Part shown: positions 7,819 to 15,852 of the stretch, piece by piece
How the letters are laid out: each line of letters begins with the position of its first letter
Numbering within the stretch: position 1 is the first letter of the stretch
NCBI GenBank assembly: GCA_031581485.1
Contig: JAVLBA010000038.1
Span: 1 to 25,708 of the forward strand
Length of the DNA: 25,708 nucleotides
Source: BM506 sp031581485
GTDB lineage: Bacteria > Desulfobacterota > Desulfobulbia > Desulfobulbales > SURF-16
Direction of reading: 5' to 3'
The notes under the pieces: generated by a model
Told to the model about the DNA's origin: nothing
The model's input: only the letters and a program-made list of their open reading frames with translations
The model's database searches: none
Translations under genes and position numbers: made by a program

Positions 7819-8847
7819 GTGAATGTATTGACTGAAGCAATAAGTGCTAACGAGTTCAAAAAAAATCATCAACGCCTCAAGAAAACAGCCAAGGATCGTC
7901 TCCACGATTTTTGGGCTCTCTTCTCCAAGGAAGATACCGTTCTCATAGCTGTCTCCGCAGACCCTGATTCCCTGGCCAGCGCCATGGCCGCCAAACGTCT
8001 CCTGCGCTCCCGCGTCAAAAAAGTCTCTATCGTTTATCCTAATGAAATAAGAAGGTTAAGCAATATTGCCATGGTGGACCTGCTCAAGATAAAGGCAAAA
8101 CGGGTCAAGACCATACGCCAGGAAGGGTATTCAAAATTCATTCTCCTTGATTCCCAGCCCTCCCATAACCCTTTTTTTGACAATATCAATTTTGATGTGA
8201 TTATTGACCACCATCCCGTCTCCGGGGAGTGGAAGAGCAATTTTATCGATATCCGCCCTGCCTATGGTGCAACCGCCTCCATGATGGTGGAATATCTGCG
8301 GGCCGCCGGCATTAAACCATCGGTGAGCCAGGCCACGGCCCTCTTCTATGCCATCAAGGTGGACACCAATAATTTTGAAAAAAAGGCAAATCTGGCCGAT
8401 GCCATCTCCTTTCGATATCTCTTTAATATCGCCAACCAGAACCTGGTACGCAAAATTGAGCTTTCAGAATTGCGCCTTTCTGAGTTAAACTATTTCAAGA
8501 CAGCCTTTGAGACCATGAAGGTCAGCAACAACAGGCTCTATGCCCATGTGGGCCGGGTTTTCAACCCCGACATCCTGGTCATCATTGCTGATTTTTTCAA
8601 CCGGGTTCATCCGGTTTCCTGGGTGGTGATCTCGGGCATCCATGGTGAACGCCTGGTGGTCATCTTCCGCTGTGATGGCTATCGCAAGAATGCCGGCACC
8701 CTGGCCAAGAGGGCCTTCGGCGAGATAGGGTCGGCCGGCGGTCACCGCCAGGCAGCCCGGGCAGAAGTACCCCTGAAAAAGCTCGGCAAGAATGATCAGG
8801 AGTTTAACACCCGGGTCCTCAGAAGAGTGATCAGGCGTCATCTCTAG
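7816..8847 (+). CDS. DHH/DHHA1-family phosphoesterase (NrnA/RecJ-like)
   Basis: This 343-residue protein belongs to the DHH phosphoesterase superfamily, whose members hydrolyse short oligonucleotides, cyclic dinucleotides or related phosphodiesters with Mn2+. Motif I reads AVSADPDSLASAMA (about 45-58), with the first His of the common HxxPDxD pattern replaced. Motif II is LLDSQPSH, motif III is the DHH triad VIIDHHPVSG (131-133), and motif IV is RPAYGATASMM. The C-terminal DHHA1 domain ends with the typical GGHRQAARAEVPL. The substrate cannot be told from sequence. The frame stays open upstream to a TTG at 7714, but that part is AT-rich, lies in a hairpin, and looks non-coding. A GTG at 7819 is an alternative start. 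The gene is apparently monocistronic, 100 bp before the glgC pair. Confidence 0.9.
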   Translation: MVNVLTEAISANEFKKNHQRLKKTAKDRLHDFWALFSKEDTVLIAVSADPDSLASAMAAKRLLRSRVKKVSIVYPNEIRRLSNIAMVDLLKIKAKRVKTIRQEGYSKFILLDSQPSHNPFFDNINFDVIIDHHPVSGEWKSNFIDIRPAYGATASMMVEYLRAAGIKPSVSQATALFYAIKVDTNNFEKKANLADAISFRYLFNIANQNLVRKIELSELRLSELNYFKTAFETMKVSNNRLYAHVGRVFNPDILVIIADFFNRVHPVSWVVISGIHGERLVVIFRCDGYRKNAGTLAKRAFGEIGSAGGHRQAARAEVPLKKLGKNDQEFNTRVLRRVIRRHL

Positions 8848-8947
8848 TTTCATTATGTGTAGTTAAGGCAGAGATACAACATTGAGCCCGGCAGAACCCC
8901 ATCTCGCCGGTCTTATTTTTTTCTTTCCTTTAAAAACAGAGGTTTCT

Positions 8948-10207
8948 ATGAAAGTGAAGCCAAGAACGCTGGCCATGATTTTGGCCGGCGGCCGGGTCGA
9001 CGAACTCAACGTCCTTACCCACTACCGCCCGAAATCGGCGGTTCCCTTTGGCGGTTTTGCCAGGGTTATTGATTTCCCCCTCAGCAACCTGATGAACTCC
9101 GGCCTGGAACAGGTTGCCATTCTCAGCCAGTTTCGCAGTTTCTCCCTCATCAACCATATCGGCATCGGTGCAGCCTGGGACATGATCGGCAAATACCGGG
9201 GCGTCTCCATCCTGCCGCCCTCCACGGGGTTTGGCACCAGTTCCTGGTACAAGGGGACAGCAGACGCTGTCTTCCAGAATGCGGATTTCATCAACTATCA
9301 TGATCCTGACGAGGTGCTCATTCTCTCCGGTGACCATATCTATCAGATGGATTACCGGGACATGATCGCCTATCACCGGGAAAAAGACGCTGATCTTACC
9401 ATTGCCTGCGTCCAGGTTCCCTCTGACAAGGCCCAGCGCTTCGGGGTTGCTGATATCGATGATGAGGATGATGAGCGGGGAGGCCGTCTTCATAAATATG
9501 AAGAAAAACCCGCGGATCCCAAGTTCAACTGGGCCTCCATGACCATTTTCTGCTTTAAGCCCAAGGTCCTGCATGAAGTCCTCGCCGCCAATGCCCGGGA
9601 GGATGACTCCTTTGAGTTCGGCCGCGATATCATCCCACGGCTGCTCTCTGCAAAACGAAAAATATACGGCTATAAATTCCATGATTACTGGGGCTACAGC
9701 CGGACCATTGCCGAATATTGGCAGACCAGCATGGACCTGCTGGGTCCGGAGCCCAAAATAGAACTGGATAGATGGGGGGTGCGCACCAATCTTGAACACC
9801 GCAATATCCGCGACCTCCAGCCCCTGAAGGTGGGGAGCCAGGCCAGAATCCAGGACAGCCTCATCTACAACGGCTGCGTGATCGAGGGGGAGGTGGAGCA
9901 CTCCATCATCTTCCCCGGCGTCCATGTCAAGAAAGGGGCCGTGGTGAAGGACTCGGTTCTCTTCTTCGATAATGTGGTGGGCCGGGATTCCCATATCGAA
10001 AAGATCATCAGCGATGTCAATGTCACCATGGGCAATGGCGTGCGGATCGGCAAAGGCGGCGGTGAAGGCGGCGACAATGTCACCATTCTGGGCTGGAACA
10101 ATTCTTTCCCTGATAACATCGTCATTGGCGCCGACTGCACCATCTACCCCCACCTTGAGTTGAGCAAACTCAACAGAAATATTGAAGACGGAGAGGTCAT
10201 ACGATGA
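8948..10207 (+). CDS. glgC: glucose-1-phosphate adenylyltransferase paralogue with altered nucleotide loop
   Basis: This 419-residue protein has the full ADP-glucose pyrophosphorylase architecture: an N-terminal nucleotidyltransferase domain and a C-terminal left-handed beta-helix with hexapeptide-like repeats (about 295-415). Catalytic-region residues are kept: SGDHIYQMDY (Asp129), WYKGTADAV, and the sugar-phosphate lysine in YEEKP (Lys187). However, the glycine-rich loop that normally reads AGGxGxRL is AGGRVDELNVL here, with the loop glycine and arginine lost, and the following RAKPAVPFGG is RPKSAVPFGG. An acidic stretch (DIDDEDDERGG, about 169-179) is inserted before the EEKP motif. It may be a regulatory or specialised subunit, in analogy to the GlgC/GlgD pairs of Firmicutes. 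ATG 8948 follows an AGAGG; the open frame extends 22 codons upstream without support. It overlaps the next paralogue by 4 bp. Confidence 0.88.
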   Translation: MKVKPRTLAMILAGGRVDELNVLTHYRPKSAVPFGGFARVIDFPLSNLMNSGLEQVAILSQFRSFSLINHIGIGAAWDMIGKYRGVSILPPSTGFGTSSWYKGTADAVFQNADFINYHDPDEVLILSGDHIYQMDYRDMIAYHREKDADLTIACVQVPSDKAQRFGVADIDDEDDERGGRLHKYEEKPADPKFNWASMTIFCFKPKVLHEVLAANAREDDSFEFGRDIIPRLLSAKRKIYGYKFHDYWGYSRTIAEYWQTSMDLLGPEPKIELDRWGVRTNLEHRNIRDLQPLKVGSQARIQDSLIYNGCVIEGEVEHSIIFPGVHVKKGAVVKDSVLFFDNVVGRDSHIEKIISDVNVTMGNGVRIGKGGGEGGDNVTILGWNNSFPDNIVIGADCTIYPHLELSKLNRNIEDGEVIR

Positions 10208-11472
10208 CAGAGTGCGACAACACACTGGTTCTTCTTCTTGCCGGGGGAGTGGGTAGTCGTCTTAACACCCTGGTCCAGACCCGAGCCAAACCAGCAGTGC
10301 CTTTTGGGGGCATCTACCGAATTATTGATTTCAGCATCTCCAATGTCATGAACTCCGGCCTGTCACAGATCGGCGTACTGACCCAGTATAAACCGCTCAG
10401 CCTCATGAGTCATCTGGGCGGTGGTGAGGCCTGGGACTTCATCGGCCGCAGACGTGGAATCAAGATCCTGCCGCCCCGTACAGGCTCCCAGGATTCCGAC
10501 TGGTACAAGGGCACAGCGGATGCGGTGCGCCAGAATATTGATTTCATCAAGGCCCACCCCTCCAAAGAGATCGTCATCCTTTCCGGCGACCATATCTACC
10601 GCATGGACCTGGACAACATGCTTGCTTTTCACCGCCGTAAAAAGGCGGATATCACCATTGCCATGATGGTGGTGCCCAAAGAGGATATCCATCAGTTCGG
10701 GACAGGCATCACCAACGAGGAAGGAAGGATCGTCGAGTGGGAGGAAAAGCCCAAGGTACCGCGCACCGACCTGGCATCCATGGGCATTTACGTCTTTGAC
10801 ACCGAATATCTACTCAATCTTCTGGAAGAAGACCGTGAAGAGGTCGATTTTGGCATCCACCTTATCCCCAAGGCCATTGGCCGGGACGCTATCTTTGCCT
10901 ATCCCTTCCATGACTACTGGCGTGATGTGGGGACCATCCAGTCCTACTGGCAGGCCAACATGGACCTTCTGGATGTGAAGTCAGGCATATCCCCTGAAAA
11001 CTGGGGAATCAGGCCCAATGTGGAATCCAGTGTCAAAGGCAGTGCCGACCGGCCGCCGGCCCGCTTTGCCAGAGGTTCCACGGTCCAGAAATCCATGATT
11101 TCAGCAGGATGTGTCATAGAAGGCGAAGTATACAATTCAGTGCTCTCCCCCGGCGTCCGGGTGGCCAAGGGGGCAATGGTCCGTGACTCCATCCTCTTTC
11201 ACGATGTCTCCGTGGGAGTGAATGCCGTTGTCGACCTCGCCATCCTCGACAAACGGGTGCAGGTGGGCACCAAGGCAACAGTGGGTCATGGCCAGGATAA
11301 GGAGACCATCAACAAGAAATACCCCTCTCATCTCTACACCGGCATTACCCTCATCGGCAAAGAAGCCACCATCCCGGCTCTTGCTCAAATCGGCCGCAAC
11401 TGTATTATCCAGCCCCGGACCAGGATCAAAGATTTTCCCACTATCACCCTCCCTTCCGGGGAGACGATCTAA
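10204..11472 (+). CDS. glgC: glucose-1-phosphate adenylyltransferase, canonical form
   Basis: This 422-residue enzyme makes ADP-glucose from glucose 1-phosphate and ATP, the committed step of bacterial glycogen synthesis. The nucleotide loop is canonical (LLAGGVGSRLNTL, residues about 11-23), followed by RAKPAVPFGGIYRIIDF. WYKGTADAVRQN, SGDHIYRMDL (Asp129) and WEEKPKVP (Lys182) are intact, and the fructose-bisphosphate/allosteric type C-terminal beta-helix is complete. It starts within the stop of the preceding paralogue (ATGA overlap at 10204-10207), so the two should be made in a fixed ratio and may form a hetero-oligomer. No glycogen synthase, branching enzyme or phosphorylase gene lies in this window. 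The gene converges on the membrane protein gene, with only 28 bp between stops and no clear terminator. Confidence 0.95.
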   Translation: MTECDNTLVLLLAGGVGSRLNTLVQTRAKPAVPFGGIYRIIDFSISNVMNSGLSQIGVLTQYKPLSLMSHLGGGEAWDFIGRRRGIKILPPRTGSQDSDWYKGTADAVRQNIDFIKAHPSKEIVILSGDHIYRMDLDNMLAFHRRKKADITIAMMVVPKEDIHQFGTGITNEEGRIVEWEEKPKVPRTDLASMGIYVFDTEYLLNLLEEDREEVDFGIHLIPKAIGRDAIFAYPFHDYWRDVGTIQSYWQANMDLLDVKSGISPENWGIRPNVESSVKGSADRPPARFARGSTVQKSMISAGCVIEGEVYNSVLSPGVRVAKGAMVRDSILFHDVSVGVNAVVDLAILDKRVQVGTKATVGHGQDKETINKKYPSHLYTGITLIGKEATIPALAQIGRNCIIQPRTRIKDFPTITLPSGETI

Positions 11473-11500
11473 AGCCCCAGCGCAAGCGGCAGCCAAACGG

Positions 11501-11971
11501 CTATAGGAACCGGATAAAGAGCAGGACCAGGGTAAAAGAGAGGGCACTCAAGATGAGACAGCCGAAAAATTTATGCTGATAAGGATAGTTGAAATCGAAG
11601 AGTTGCAGGACACTTATGGCGGTGACAACCCCCACAAAGGGGACCATGGCGGCAAGCCCCAGATCAAACCAGGCATTCTCAGACAACACCAGGGAAAAAT
11701 AGAGACTGCCAAAAGACAGGAAACTGATCCCGACCAAACTGATCTCCATAAGCAATTTAGCCAGGGGAAGCATCAGGGAGTAGGCATTCATCTGGGCCAT
11801 CACCATGGCCAGAAGTATCAAGAGAGAGGCACCTATCAGGGCCTGCACCAAGATTTCTCCCTGGGCATCTGCCATAGAGCTGGCAGACATCTCATACCAC
11901 CCTGCCAAATCAAGATTATAGGCAGCACTGAACCCCAAGGTAATGCCGAATATCAGGAGATGAATCCACAT
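11501..11971 (-). CDS. multi-pass membrane protein of unknown function, partner of PII-like protein
   Basis: This 156-residue protein is hydrophobic nearly throughout, with about five predicted membrane segments (roughly residues 2-18, 42-61, 66-90, 104-123, 134-155). Short polar links include an acidic one (SASSMADAQGE) after the first helix. I do not recognise the family. It begins 30 bp after the PII-like gene on the same strand, so the two are likely one operon. PII-type proteins commonly control membrane transporters, so it may be a small transporter or channel subunit gated by its neighbour; that is inference from gene order. It contains one Cys near the C-terminus and no obvious metal or nucleotide motif. 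Confidence 0.75.
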   Translation of the reverse strand: MWIHLLIFGITLGFSAAYNLDLAGWYEMSASSMADAQGEILVQALIGASLLILLAMVMAQMNAYSLMLPLAKLLMEISLVGISFLSFGSLYFSLVLSENAWFDLGLAAMVPFVGVVTAISVLQLFDFNYPYQHKFFGCLILSALSFTLVLLFIRFL

Positions 11972-12001
11972 AGTATCTATCAGCTCTTTGGCAGGTGATG
12001 G

Positions 12002-12316
12002 TCAGGGCAAAAAGCCGATGGCCCGATCAATCTTATGGAGGAAGGCAAAACCTGTCCCCTGCTCGGTGAGGCGGGCCGTCTGCTGGACTGCCTCAAAGAC
12101 GGCATCAGTCTGATCTTGCCGGGTGATAATCAGGATAACTTCTTTCTCCGGCTTGATAAAACGGCCAAGAAAGCCCATCCGTTCTCGCACTCCACGGCCC
12201 CGCCCAAAATAGATTGTCGCCCCTTCCGCCCCCGCATCCAAAGCAGCATCAACCACCTTATCAGCCTCGCCCCGCTGGACAACACAGGTTATCAAACTTG
12301 GTTTTTCTTCAGTCAT
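12002..12316 (-). CDS. PII-superfamily (GlnB-like) signalling protein
   Basis: The 104-residue sequence follows the PII ferredoxin-like fold: beta-alpha (LITCVVQRGEADKVVDAALDAGA), the GATIYFGRGRG turn leading to a T-loop, then KPEKEVILIITRQDQTDAVFEAV and a C-terminal strand GTGFAFLHKIDRAIGF. PII proteins bind ATP, ADP and 2-oxoglutarate or other small effectors and regulate partners by their T-loop. Here the T-loop region is short, and the canonical uridylylation-site Tyr of GlnB/GlnK is missing, so it is probably not a nitrogen PII controlled by GlnD. ATG 12316 has GAGAGGGA about 10 nt upstream; a TTG at 12340 is in frame but has no ribosome site. The next gene downstream encodes a membrane protein, suggesting control of transport. 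Divergent PII-like proteins paired with transporters are known; this exact pair I do not recognise. Confidence 0.85.
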   Translation of the reverse strand: MTEEKPSLITCVVQRGEADKVVDAALDAGAEGATIYFGRGRGVRERMGFLGRFIKPEKEVILIITRQDQTDAVFEAVQQTARLTEQGTGFAFLHKIDRAIGFLP

Positions 12317-12648
12317 TGCAGCCGAATCCCTCTCGTTCAAACATGATGAGTCAAAAATATCTCACGCGTACCAAGACGCCCGGGACGAAAAAAGACGGCC
12401 ACACCGAGACCCTAAAACCCAGGTGGCAGCCAAAGCGCACGGACTTCAAAATAAGATGGAGCCAAACCGGCAAGCAAACCATTCCATGCAACCATACCAT
12501 ACAAATCGCCAAAACAAGAAGGCAACTGTAAAGATACAAAAAACATATCCCCTCCCCAGAAGCAGCACAAGGGCAGGCCCGCAAAAAGATGGCCACGATG
12601 TGGGGTCTAACCACGCTGAAGCCCACTCGCAGCGGGGTAACAAGATAT
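12317..12648. other. gene-free stretch with strong A/T strand asymmetry
   Basis: This stretch lies between the RACo-like gene and the PII-like gene, both on the minus strand, and must hold the promoter of the latter unless the two are co-transcribed. By eye count, bases 12361-12600 of the plus strand contain about 93 A and only about 23 T in 240. A minus-strand RNA would therefore be U- and G-rich. An open minus-strand frame (12351-12626, GTG start, no ribosome site) reads as a hydrophobic, Cys-rich peptide that probably reflects this composition. I see no clear riboswitch or terminator. Confidence 0.4.
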
Positions 12649-14187
12649 TTACTCTGAAAAAACGGGCACTGAAGGGAAAAGTGAGGGATCGGTGTGAGGA
12701 ATAAACCTGCAACCGGAAAAGCGGATCATGAACTCCTGATTGACGTTAAGTTCCAGATAGGTAATCTTGGCAGGCAGGGCCTGGGAGCGTGCCCTCAGCT
12801 CCCGGTGGCGCAGCACCATTTCAGCACCGGCCAGAGAGCTGTTGCCGATGGGCTTGAACACCTCCAGGGGCAGATCAGGCAGCATACCCAGGGTGATGGC
12901 CTGGCGGGGATCAATATGTTTGCCAAAGGAGCCTGCCACGAAAATCTGTTCCAGCTCCCTGAAATCAAGGCCAACCTGGGCCATGAGGGTGGTCAAAATA
13001 GAGTACATGGCCGCCTTGGAACGCATCATGGCATCAAGATCCACCTGGGTAAAGATAACGGGCTGGCCATGGGCGCCCTCTTCCGCCGGGACCACCACAA
13101 ATGCCGGGCCATCAGGGCTCTCCATGAAACGGGCGCCGGCATACCTCTTCTGCAATCTGCCGCGCACATCAATCATCCGGGCCAGATAAAGACCGGCCAC
13201 CAGATCGATAATCCCTGACCCACATAGTCCCTGGGGCTTGCCGCCCCCCAGGGTTTCATAGGAGAGCTCTCCGGTGACGGGCTCAATACGAACCTTATCA
13301 ATGGCCCCAGGCCCGGCGCGCATGCCCATTCTGGCAATGCCGCCCTCCAGGGCCGGCCCGGCAGCTCCGGCGCAGGCAATGAGCCACTCCCTGTTGCCGA
13401 GGACCACCTCGGCATTGGTGCCCACATCAATGAGCATGGCCGTGCCAGGTCGCTCATCAAGGCCACTGGCAAGGATCCCGGAGATGAGATCCCCTCCCAG
13501 ATAGCTCCCCACGCTGGGCATGATCCAGACCGGGGCCCAGCCATGCATGGCAAGACCCAGCTCCGCGCCATGACAGATATCGGGGCTGTTAACCAGAGGG
13601 ATATAGGGCTCCCGGCAGAGGGTGGCAGGATCGGCCTGCAACAGGAAATGGACCATGGTGGTGTTGCCGGAAACAGCCAGGGCGCGGATATCCGCCGGTG
13701 ATATGCCCACCTGCTGACTTAACTGCTGAAAAAGGGTATTAATCCCGGCAACAACCGCCCGTTGCAGGGTCTGCAGCCCTCCAGAGGTGGCGGCAAAATG
13801 AATACGGCTGAGAATATCGGTCCCATACTCTATCTGGCCATTGGCGATGGTGGCCTGGGCCACCACATCTCCGGTGAAGAGATCAAGCAGGGAGGCCTCC
13901 AGGTGGGTGGTCCCGAGATCAAGGGCAACAGCAGGCAGGATAGCGGGTTTCGTGGCCAGAAAATCAACGAGCTCAAAATGGCTGTTACAGTCATTGACCA
14001 CGGCAAGCCCGGCAAAATCTGCCTGGCGGCATGACTTGGCGACCCTGGCCATGGCCCCATAGGGCACAACCAGAGACCCCCCACATTTTCCCGTGACATT
14101 TTTTTTTAGTCTATCTATATCACCTGTGTTATCTTGCAGGCTTGGCTTGGGGCAATCAACGGTGATAAGCTGGACAAGGGAAGGCAT
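12649..14187 (-). CDS. RACo-like ASKHA ATPase (DUF4445) without ferredoxin domain
   Basis: This 512-residue protein matches the DUF4445 family, to which the reductive activators of corrinoid proteins (RACo, RamA-like) belong. It has the ASKHA phosphate-1 loop VALDLGTTHLEASL (about 87-100), connect and phosphate-2 segments (LIDVGTNAEVVLG, then CAGAAGPALEGG), CGSGIIDLVAGL, and FVAGSFGKHIDPRQAITLGM near the C-terminus. RACo proteins normally begin with a [2Fe-2S] ferredoxin domain. Here the first 85 residues lack a CxxxxCxxC cluster motif and have only scattered Cys (11, 35, 53, 67). Without a cluster it cannot itself pass electrons like RACo unless another protein supplies them. No corrinoid protein or methyltransferase gene lies nearby. 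ATG 14187 has a weak GGAAA-type site. It is transcribed divergently from crcB. Confidence 0.85.
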   Translation of the reverse strand: MPSLVQLITVDCPKPSLQDNTGDIDRLKKNVTGKCGGSLVVPYGAMARVAKSCRQADFAGLAVVNDCNSHFELVDFLATKPAILPAVALDLGTTHLEASLLDLFTGDVVAQATIANGQIEYGTDILSRIHFAATSGGLQTLQRAVVAGINTLFQQLSQQVGISPADIRALAVSGNTTMVHFLLQADPATLCREPYIPLVNSPDICHGAELGLAMHGWAPVWIMPSVGSYLGGDLISGILASGLDERPGTAMLIDVGTNAEVVLGNREWLIACAGAAGPALEGGIARMGMRAGPGAIDKVRIEPVTGELSYETLGGGKPQGLCGSGIIDLVAGLYLARMIDVRGRLQKRYAGARFMESPDGPAFVVVPAEEGAHGQPVIFTQVDLDAMMRSKAAMYSILTTLMAQVGLDFRELEQIFVAGSFGKHIDPRQAITLGMLPDLPLEVFKPIGNSSLAGAEMVLRHRELRARSQALPAKITYLELNVNQEFMIRFSGCRFIPHTDPSLFPSVPVFSE

Positions 14188-14378
14188 AGGTTTCTTTCTG
14201 TTTCCTGCGGATATTTCGGGAGGGCGGAAAAGGGAAATCCCAGGTTGGGTGCTTTCTGAAAAGCAGGCCTTGGCCGCCCCTGTTGAGCGAACCGTTTTTT
14301 CCCCTTCTCCCTCAAATAATTCTCATGCAACCAATACTTTTAATCGCCGCAAGGTACCAAACTTCGCGCTGATCAGCC

Positions 14379-14765
14379 ATGAAAGAAATACTTGCCATCA
14401 TGCTCGGCGGCGGTCTGGGCGCCACCAGCCGCCACGGCGTCAATGTCTTTGTCCATCGTTTCAACGTGGGCAATCTTCCGGTGGGGACCATTACCGTCAA
14501 CATGATCGGCTGCTTTTTCATCGGCCTGTGCGGTGCCCTGCTTGAACATTACAAGATTGCAGCCCAATATCGGCTCTTTTTACTCACCGGTTTTTTCGGC
14601 TCATTCACCACCTTTTCCACCTTTGCCAGAGAAAAGGCGGAGCTTCTCAAGGTGGGAGACCTGAAGACGGTGATGGTCTACGCCTTGACCAGTAATATTC
14701 TCGGGGTGTTGCTTGTCTTTGCCGGCTATCTTGTCGCCCAGCACCTGATAGAATCGGTGGGCTGA
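14379..14765 (+). CDS. crcB: CrcB/Fluc-family fluoride channel
   Basis: This 128-residue membrane protein has four predicted helices and the signatures of the CrcB/Fluc family, which exports fluoride as a dual-topology dimer. They are the N-terminal GGGLGATSRHGV, then VGTITVNMIGCFFIG with the conserved pore Asn, and GFFGSFTTFSTFAREKAEL containing the phenylalanine-box and central sodium-site region. Its length is normal for a homodimeric member. No crcB-type fluoride riboswitch could be recognised in the 190 bp before it. The ribosome site is weak (CAGCC before ATG 14379). It is the first gene of a compact plus-strand run and ends 4 nt before the LptG-like gene, so expression is probably shared. 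Confidence 0.93.
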   Translation: MKEILAIMLGGGLGATSRHGVNVFVHRFNVGNLPVGTITVNMIGCFFIGLCGALLEHYKIAAQYRLFLLTGFFGSFTTFSTFAREKAELLKVGDLKTVMVYALTSNILGVLLVFAGYLVAQHLIESVG

Positions 14766-14769
14766 GAAG

Positions 14770-15849
14770 ATGCACCTCCTTGACCGCTACATCTTCAGGC
14801 AGTTTTTCTGGAACCTGCTCCTGGTCCTGGGGGGGCTTCTCTCCCTCTATCTGCTTATCGATTTTTTTGAGCAGATTGAGCGCTTCACGGACAAAGGCCA
14901 GACCATCGGCTTCGCCCTCCGATTTTTCCTCATAAAGATTCCCAGCATATATTATCAGATCTCACCGGTATCCATCCTCTTGGCAGGCATCATCACCCTG
15001 GGCATCCTTAATCACAACCAGGAGGCCATGGCCCTCAAGGCGGGCGGCATCAGTCTGTTGCGCATTATCACCCCGGTTATTCTGGCCTCCCTGCTTCTCA
15101 CCCTCCTCACTCTTGCCATGAATCAATGGCTGCTGCCCCTTACCACCAGCAAAACCAACAAGATCTGGTACACGGTTATCAAGCAGCCCGACATCAGCGG
15201 CGTTGTGCAGGGGGAGCGTGTTTTCTACCGCGGTTCAGAGGGTATTTACTGCTTCAAACTCGGCAAAGACAACACCACCTACCATGACCTTATCTATACC
15301 GCCTGGGATGACCAATATACCCTGACAAACTTCCTCACCGTAGCCAAGGGGGAATATAACGGCAGCTGGCACCTGGAAAAGGGGCTCAAAAAAACCCTGG
15401 GCCCGGAAGGGACCTATCATATTACCACTTTTGACAAGGGAGAATTTGAGCTCAAGGAGGGGCCGGAGCAATTTTTCGCGCCCATTTTCCGACCCGAAGA
15501 GCATTCGCTGACCTACCTCTGGCACAAGGCCCAACAGGAGAAGGCCAGGGGCATTATAACCGGCGTAATTGACTTTTACGCCCGCCTCTCCTTCATCTTT
15601 CTTGGCGTGCCTCTGCTGCTCTTTGCCCTTCCCCTCACCATCTACGTTCATCAACGCTGGGGCCGGGATCTTACGGTTGCCATTCCCCTGAGTACCGGCC
15701 TGGCCTTTGTCTTCTGGGGGATCTGGTCAACCCTGCAATCCATGGCCCAGGCCCAGGTGATGCATCCTCTCAGCGCGGCCTGGTCCATTCATGCCATCCT
15801 CGCTTTTATCGGCATCAGCTGGATTCTGCGCATGAACCGGGGAGGGTGA
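14770..15849 (+). CDS. lptG: LptG/LptF-family lipopolysaccharide export permease (YjgP/YjgQ)
   Basis: This 359-residue inner-membrane protein belongs to the LptF/LptG family, which with the LptB ATPase extracts lipopolysaccharide and passes it to the LptC-A bridge. It starts with the family signature MHLLDRYIFRQFFWNLLLVL. Three N-terminal helices (about 12-32, 60-82, 95-118) are followed by a periplasmic beta-jellyroll of about 140 residues (about 125-265, for example GVVQGERVFYRGSEGIY), then three C-terminal helices (about 270-355). The coupling-helix region NHNQEAMALKAGGISLLRI lies between helices 2 and 3. I favour LptG over LptF from overall similarity, but only one permease gene is present, so the other should be elsewhere. 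It is closely packed between crcB (4 nt) and an uncharacterised gene (3 nt). Confidence 0.9.
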   Translation: MHLLDRYIFRQFFWNLLLVLGGLLSLYLLIDFFEQIERFTDKGQTIGFALRFFLIKIPSIYYQISPVSILLAGIITLGILNHNQEAMALKAGGISLLRIITPVILASLLLTLLTLAMNQWLLPLTTSKTNKIWYTVIKQPDISGVVQGERVFYRGSEGIYCFKLGKDNTTYHDLIYTAWDDQYTLTNFLTVAKGEYNGSWHLEKGLKKTLGPEGTYHITTFDKGEFELKEGPEQFFAPIFRPEEHSLTYLWHKAQQEKARGIITGVIDFYARLSFIFLGVPLLLFALPLTIYVHQRWGRDLTVAIPLSTGLAFVFWGIWSTLQSMAQAQVMHPLSAAWSIHAILAFIGISWILRMNRGG

Positions 15850-15852
15850 AGA

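Noticed and set aside
11573..11998. 141-codon plus-strand frame opposite the membrane protein gene
   Set aside because: Its His/Gln-rich translation is the antisense of a hydrophobic gene; the minus-strand membrane protein with operon context is the better reading.
12351..12626. 91-codon minus-strand frame reading as a hydrophobic, Cys-rich peptide
   Set aside because: GTG start without ribosome site; the hydrophobic character follows from the T-rich strand. It could still be a real small membrane protein since it sits between two same-strand genes, but the support is too weak.
14188..14378. Fluoride riboswitch before crcB
   Set aside because: I looked for the crcB-motif core and pseudoknot pairing but could not find a convincing match by eye; a covariance-model scan would decide.
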